This document shows, piece by piece, positions 58,644 through 64,000 of a DNA stretch of 64,000 bases. How positions within the stretch are numbered: position 1 is the stretch's first letter; each line of letters starts with the position of its first letter. This DNA is from Tragulus kanchil (lineage: Eukaryota; Chordata; Mammalia; Artiodactyla; Tragulidae), in contig JAIOJX010000005.1 of assembly GCA_022376925.1 (NCBI GenBank), forward strand, positions 162,319,001-162,383,000, given 5' to 3'. Below the pieces are notes generated by a model that saw only the letters and a list, made by a program, of their open reading frames with translations, ran no database searches and was not told the DNA's origin. A program made the position numbers and the translations under genes.

Positions 58644-60850
58644 CCCTCCATCCGCCTGGGGTTACTGGAGAGATGAAAAGGGCTTTCAGAGAAGGCGGCT
58701 TCATGGAGACACAAGTGCTGACATTTCCTCACAGGCTGCCGCCGTCCTGGCTTTATCTCCATCTTGGGGGTTGAAGTCACATTGCACCAGATCCAGCCTA
58801 TCCGTAGCCCTAGAATGCAATCTGATGTCTCATTTTGCTGGTTAGGAAAACTCAAAACACCTCGCAGTTTCTGCTTGATCCCAGGGCTTGTAGGACATGA
58901 GCTGGGAGGTGTGGGGGCAGCAGGAGAGGATAGGGCTCATCATATATGCAGATCCAAGCCCCCTAAATGGACTGTGTGGAGTTCTGCTGAGGTGTGTCAC
59001 CCCCACATTGTCCCCCCTGGCATTCTGGAGCATCTCCTGGCAGGGCTGCGTGAACAATAGGCAGCGGCAATGTCAAGGCTGGACGGAGCGGGTTCTCGGC
59101 TAGCCTCGGGTCCCAGGCTGAGGGCTAAAGAAGGCTTGGGGTGAAGCGCATAACCTTCCGACCCAGAGTGTTTATGAATGTGACTTCAGGAGAAGCCAGT
59201 GGAGCCAGTGGACCACGAACGGCTTTCTCCCCAGCACTTGACAGACTTCTCTTTCTCATAGGAAAGGAAAAGGGGCCCTTCTGAACCACAACCCATGAGA
59301 CTGGGGAGAGGACCTTCCCCATATCCTCCATTCTGGACTTGGCCCGCCCTGAAGGCTCCATCCCAGAGAAGCCATTGCCCAGAGAAGGGCTTCTGAGCCC
59401 ATGGGAAAGGCTGCTCCCAACATCACTAGAAGTTTTGGTTCCTTTGGGTCTATGCACCCTGGACACTGTCCCCTGGCCTCAAGGGTCCCTTCTACCCCTG
59501 AGCGGCCCCTTCCCAGGTGGACTTCAGCTGCTGAGAACTTCAAAGCTGAGCTAAGAGCAGGGGTTTTGTTTCAGCCGTGTGTCATCTTAAAGCCTTCATC
59601 TGAAGCTGGAGGAAGGCAAGGGCAGAGGGGAAACTGAGATTCACCTGAGTGACCCGGCGCTGTCCCCACTCCCTGCCCAGTCTGGCAGCTGGCTTCACGC
59701 CTCTGAGCCCTTGCTGGTATGGCCAGCTCATGCTGGAGCTGCTTGCACCCTCCATCCGCCTGGGGTTACTGGAGAGATGAAAAGGGCTTTCAGAGAAGGC
59801 GGCTTCATGGAGACACAAGTGCTGACATTTCCTCACAGGCTGCCGCCGTCTGGCTTTATCTCCATCTTGGGTGTTGAAGTCACATTGCACCAGATCCAGC
59901 CTATCCGTAGCCCTAGAATGCAATCTGATGTCTCATTTTGCTGGTTAGGAAAACTCAAAACACCTCGCAGTTTCTGCTTGATCCCAGGGCTTGTAGGACA
60001 TGAGCTGGGAGGTGTGGGGGCAGCAGGAGAGGATAGGGCTCATCATATATGCAGATCCAAGCCCCCTAAATGGACTGTGTGGAGTTCTGCTGAGGTGTGT
60101 CACCCCCACATTGTCCCCCCTGGCATTCTGGAGCATCTCCTGGCAGGGCTGCGTGAACAATAGGCAGCGGCAATGTCTAGGCTGGACGGAGCGGGTTCTC
60201 GGCTAGCCTCGGGTCCCAGGCTGAGGGCTAAAGAAGGCTTGGGGTGAAGCGCAACCTTCCGACCCAGAGTGTTTATGAATGTGACTTCAGGAGAAGCCAG
60301 TGGAGCCAGTGGACCACGAACGGCTTTCTCCCCAGCACTTGACAGACTTCTCTTTCTCATAGGAAAGGAAAAGGGGCCCTTCTGAACCACAACCCATGAG
60401 ACTGGGGAGAGGACCTTCCCCATATCCTCCATTCTGGACTTGGCCCGCCCTGAAGGCTCCATCCCAGAGAAGCCATTGCCCAGAGAAGGGCTTCTGAGCC
60501 CATGGGAAAGGCTGCTCCCAACATCACTAGAAGTTTTGGTTCCTTTGGGTCTATGCACCCTGGACACTGTCCCCTGGCCTCAAGGGTCCCTTCTACCCCT
60601 GAGCGGCCCCTTCCCAGGTGGACTTCAGCTGCTGAGAACTTCAAAGCTGAGCTAAGAGCAGGGGTTTTGTTTCAGCCGTGTGTCATCTTAAAGCCTTCAT
60701 CTGAAGCTGGAGGAAGGCAAGGGCAGAGGGGAAACTGAGATTCACCTGAGTGACCCGGCGCTGTCCCCACTCCCTGCCCAGTCTGGCAGCTGGCTTCACG
60801 CCTCTGAGCCCTTGCTGGTATGGCCAGCTCATGCTGGAGCTGCCCCTGGG
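58644..60850. repeat. Tandem duplication P (1.10 kb period)
   Basis: Copy 1 is 58644-59747 and copy 2 is 59748 to about 60850. Copy 2 lacks one C near 59850 and an AT near 60252. Copy 1 ends with a decayed 'ctgcttgcacc' compared with 60840-60858 in copy 2. Repeat-poor, GC-moderate DNA. Reverse and forward frames recur in both copies. Confidence 0.95.
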
Positions 60851-61477
60851 CTTGCACTGGCTGGGGCAGCCTGGTCACATGCAGCCCCACCAACTCAGCC
60901 CCTCACCTGGCGCTCTCTGCCCATCTCTGAAGCAGGTCAGGCCTGAAGGCCACAACGATCGTGGGATACGAACGCAGGCCGGCTGCGATAAACCCACGGG
61001 CTCAGCGCCGTTTCTCCCCACAGTGTCCCACCACGTTCACCACAGCCATCCGGCTACGTTATTCCATGGGCAGAATGCTTGTGTAGATCATCTGGGTTGC
61101 TTCTGGCTCAGCTTCCTGCAGGGTTTCCCCAGAATTCCAGTGATGGCTTAGGAGATGCAGGCATAGTTTCCAAGGGGAATGTCTGCCACGCAAACACTGA
61201 CATGGCTAGTGGTCGGCCACTACCCGTTCAGATGAGGGGCTGATGGTCTGCTGAGGCAGTGGAACCAGACAGAGCGGGCCGAGGCACGCACTGGTTCCGA
61301 GGGCAGACAGGCTTCGGGGCTCTGGGCAGTCGCTGGCTTGCTTCTCTCTCTCATGTTTGTGTTGGGGAAAGGCAGTTGTCCTCATGACCTCATGACCTCG
61401 TGCCCCTGGCCCTGGCTGGAGCAGGTTGCATGCTGAGGATGGTAACGACATGGTTACCGGGTGTCAGCCACCTCACT
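60851..61477. other. Unassigned single-copy DNA
   Basis: No gene or repeat recognised. Confidence 0.45.
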
Positions 61478-61665
61478 GACACGCATTCACTGGATCCTCA
61501 CAAGGACCCTGGGAGGCAGATACTACTTCAGTCTCATTTCGCAGATGAGGAAACTGAAACCAAAAGAGGTTTTGTAATTTTGCCAAGGGCCACTCACAAC
61601 CGGGACAGCCAAGCACCCCAGCCCCAGAGGTCTGGCCTCAGTCCACGCCCTTCCCACTGTGTTAC
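61478..61665 (-). mobile_element. MIR SINE
   Basis: Antisense MIR: 'tggatcctcacaaggaccc', 'catttcgcagatgaggaaac' and 'aattttgccaagggcc'. Confidence 0.85.
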
Positions 61666-61894
61666 AGCACCCCCGGGGTTAGAAATGCGGCAAGCGGCAT
61701 TTAGTGAGTACCTACCATAGTCTTTACACACAGGAGCTCACTCTGCAATCCTGCCCCCCCGTGTCAGTACTTCAACGACAGATATGGAATTCTTTCCGCG
61801 TTAGGTAGGTTTCAAAAAACCCAAGGTCTCTAGAAGTGGAAGCTTCCATTTGCCGAATCATTACTCTGTGGAGGTCCCTTCTGGGCCCTTGACG
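61666..61894. other. Unassigned DNA
   Basis: Near 61690 'agtgagtacctaccatag' could be the start of another antisense MIR. Nothing else is recognised. Confidence 0.35.
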
Positions 61895-62045
61895 GCTTTA
61901 ACCTCTATGCTTCACCACTGCCCAGGATGAGAGGACAGCTGCAGATGAAGGACGGAAGGCTCGGAGAGGTGGGGGAACCTGCCCAGGTTGCTCAGGGCCA
62001 GGAAATGGGAGCATGGTCTGACTCGAACCTTTCCACCCTGCTCTG
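61895..62045 (-). mobile_element. MIR SINE
   Basis: 'cagctgcagatgaaggac', 'gaggtgggggaacctgcc' and 'aggttgctcagggccagg' with 'tctgactcgaacctttcc' follow the antisense MIR order. The copied part starts at 63041 (duplication Q). Confidence 0.7.
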
Positions 62046-62396
62046 CTGGGCGTTAAGGCCGGAGCCAGCTGGGTGCCTGTGCACAGACTAGGAGCCAAGC
62101 TCCCTCCCGGCTGCTTTAAGAAAGTCCTGCCTGGAGAGACCGCCCTCTCCCCATGTCCTGGGCCCTGCAACAGGCACTGACCTCTGCCTGTTCTCCCGGA
62201 CAGACCGCTGTCCCCTTGGCGAGGGTAGCATTTCTGATTCATCTCTGCACCCCACATAGGCCCAGCCTGCTCAGATCCAGGCCTAGAGCCAAGCAGACAC
62301 AGCCCACGCCAATCACTGACCACCGTGCACCAAGTGGCCCAAGAGCATACAACCTCCCAGAAAGAGGTGCAACCTCCCACTGCTCAAGGCCTAGGG

Positions 62397-62532
62397 CAGC
62401 GGTGTTCGAAGCGTGGTCCCAAGCATCTCTGGAGGCTCTGGCCCTGCCCCAACGTCCTAAGAGAGCATCCTGAGATGGGTCCAGGACTCTGTTTAACAAG
62501 CCCTCCAGGGTATTCTGAAGCCAGGACCACCA
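62397..62532 (+). mobile_element. MER5A (hAT-Charlie) fragment
   Basis: 'gttcgaagcgtggtcccaag', 'tgtttaacaagccctccagg' and 'tattctgaagccaggacc' in MER5A order. It lacks its 3' end. The copy is at 63507-63642. Confidence 0.8.
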
Positions 62533-62662
62533 TCTTAGGAAAGAAAAGGGGACAAGATTCCTTGTTGATCACAATAAGGACAACTCCAAGAAACTGATTG
62601 TTTTTCCACTTCAACTCAAACCATTGTTTTGAATAACCTTCTCTGTTGAAAGAGCACCGTTC

Positions 62663-62681
62663 TTTTTTTTTTTTTTTTTTT
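62663..62681. repeat. Poly-T tract
   Basis: Nineteen consecutive T. Duplicated at 63773-63791 with the same length. The lysine-rich reverse frames here are its translation. Confidence 0.95.
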
Positions 62682-64000
62682 CTCAGAAGGGTAGCCGGGA
62701 TGGCTGTGTGCAAATTCTTTGTCTAACAGCTCTAAGCCTTTCGCAAGGAATTCTGTGAAAAAGGATGGATGCGTGTCAGTTCTGTGACTGTGGCCCCAAA
62801 GTAGGGAAGTTCTCTTTCCTTCCCTGGGAGAGCGGGGCTCACAGCTGCCACAAGGGTTGGAGAAAAGACAGCTGTCATCTACCAACCAGCCGTCTCCCTT
62901 CTGCGTCCCCGCCTCCAGCAAGAAGTGAGGAGAAGGCCGGGGACAGCAGGGCTCTGATGGGTCTGTGGGGTTGGAGAGGAGTTAGGATTCCCAGGGCTCC
63001 GTGAGGAGGCCCCTTCCCCAGCCCAGGATGCTCTAGGTCTGAGGACAGCTGCAGATGAAGGACGGAAGGCTCGGAGAGGTGGGGGAACCTGCCCAGGTTG
63101 CTCAGGGCCAGGAAATGGGAGCATGGTCTGACTCGAACCTTTCCACCCTGCTCTGCTGGGCGTTAAGGCCGGAGCCAGCTGGGTGCCTGTGCACAGACTA
63201 GGAGCCAAGCTCCCTCCCGGCTGCTTTAAGAAAGTCCTGCCTGGAGAGACCGCCCTCTCCCCATGTCCTGGGCCCTGCAACAGGCACTGACCTCTGCCTG
63301 TTCTCCCGGACAGACCGCTGTCCCCTTGGCGAGGGTAGCATTTCTGATTCATCTCTGCACCCCACATAGGCCCAGCCTGCTCAGATCCAGGCCTAGAGCC
63401 AAGCAGACACAGCCCACGCCAATCACTGACCACCGTGCACCAAGTGGCCCAAGAGCATACAACCTCCCAGAAAGAGGTGCAACCTCCCACTGCTCAAGGC
63501 CTAGGGCAGCGGTGTTCGAAGCGTGGTCCCAAGCATCTCTGGAGGCTCTGGCCCTGCCCCAACGTCCTAAGAGAGCATCCTGAGATGGGTCCAGGACTCT
63601 GTTTAACAAGCCCTCCAGGGTATTCTGAAGCCAGGACCACCATCTTAGGAAAGAAAAGGGGACAAGATTCCTTGTTGATCACAATAAGGACAACTCCAAG
63701 AAACTGATTGTTTTTCCACTTCAACTCAAACCATTGTTTTGAATAACCTTCTCTGTTGAAAGAGCACCGTTCTTTTTTTTTTTTTTTTTTTCTCAGAAGG
63801 GTAGCCGGGATGGCTGTGTGCAAATTCTTTGTCTAACAGCTCTAAGCCTTTCGCAAGGAATTCTGTGAAAAAGGATGGATGCGTGTCAGTTCTGTGACTG
63901 TGGCCCCAAAGTAGGGAAGTTCTCTTTCCTTCCCTGGGAGAGCGGGGCTCACAGCTGCCACAAGGGTTGGAGAAAAGACAGCTGTCATCTACCAACCAGC

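Larger units (their letters stand above)
61931..64000. repeat. Tandem duplication Q (1.11 kb period), runs off the window
   Basis: Copy 1 starts at 61931 and copy 2 at 63041. The window ends at 64000, corresponding to 62890 in copy 1, so the right end is not seen. A MIR and a MER5A are copied. 'gcccaggatg' precedes both starts, but at different distances. Confidence 0.93.

Noticed and set aside
1447..64000. The regular direct repeats as a CRISPR-like or satellite array
   Set aside because: Each pair has a different unit, each unit occurs only two or three times, and the units are over 1 kb. There is no common repeat and no spacer pattern.
1447..64000. The duplications as target-site-flanked insertions of a new mobile element
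   Set aside because: The units share no ends, no coding sequence and no target preference. Boundaries fall inside SINEs, L1s and single-copy DNA alike.

Overview
This is non-coding ruminant DNA, most likely bovid. It carries many Bov-tA SINEs (tRNA-like head plus Bov-A body), a BovB LINE 3' fragment, CHR-type tRNA SINEs of cetartiodactyls, ruminant-style L1 3' ends, and old mammalian repeats (MIR, MLT1 LTRs, hAT-Charlie elements, MER5A). I could support no protein-coding gene, structural RNA gene, CRISPR array or prokaryotic feature. The open reading frames are short, lie in repeats or on both strands of the same DNA, and none reads as a recognisable protein.

The dominant feature is structural. 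At least seventeen unrelated segments, each about 1.06-1.16 kb long, occur as two near-identical head-to-tail copies, separated by 0 to about 50 bp. Copy pairs start at about 1447, 6799, 10406, 14362, 16426, 18637, 23761, 25722, 32358, 34387, 40167, 46486, 50668, 53576, 55509, 58644 and 61931. The units share no sequence with one another and have no common boundary motif; they share only their length and tandem layout. Differences between copies concentrate within about 100 bp of the junction and are mostly deletions in homopolymers and short repeats. Several junction spacers are garbled versions of the sequence that follows the second copy. The best reading is that the window was built from 2-7 kb pieces whose roughly 1.1 kb overlaps were not merged. 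About 18.8 kb would then be redundant and the real locus about 45 kb.

Layout: 1-13.4 kb holds a hAT-type element, BovB and L1 fragments, an MLT1 LTR and CHR/Bov-tA SINEs. From 14.4 to 20.8 kb there are three chained duplications of mostly repeat-free, AT-rich DNA. From 21 to 28 kb the DNA is GC-richer and includes a CpG-rich segment with a TATA/MEF2-like box and a good splice donor just after an ATG (possible promoter and first exon), partly duplicated. From 28 to 34 kb there is an MLT1 LTR, MIRs and repeat-poor DNA. From 34.6 to 38.1 kb a younger L1 sits inside an older L1 that also took a Bov-tA. From 38 to 46 kb there is an (AC)n microsatellite, Bov-tA copies and a long ancient LINE 3' region. 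From 46 to 64 kb there are MIRs, a hAT-Charlie element, MER5A and seven more duplications.

Nothing here points to a new molecular system. The unusual signal is the serial duplication, and it should be resolved before any copy number, exon or regulatory claim is made from this window.
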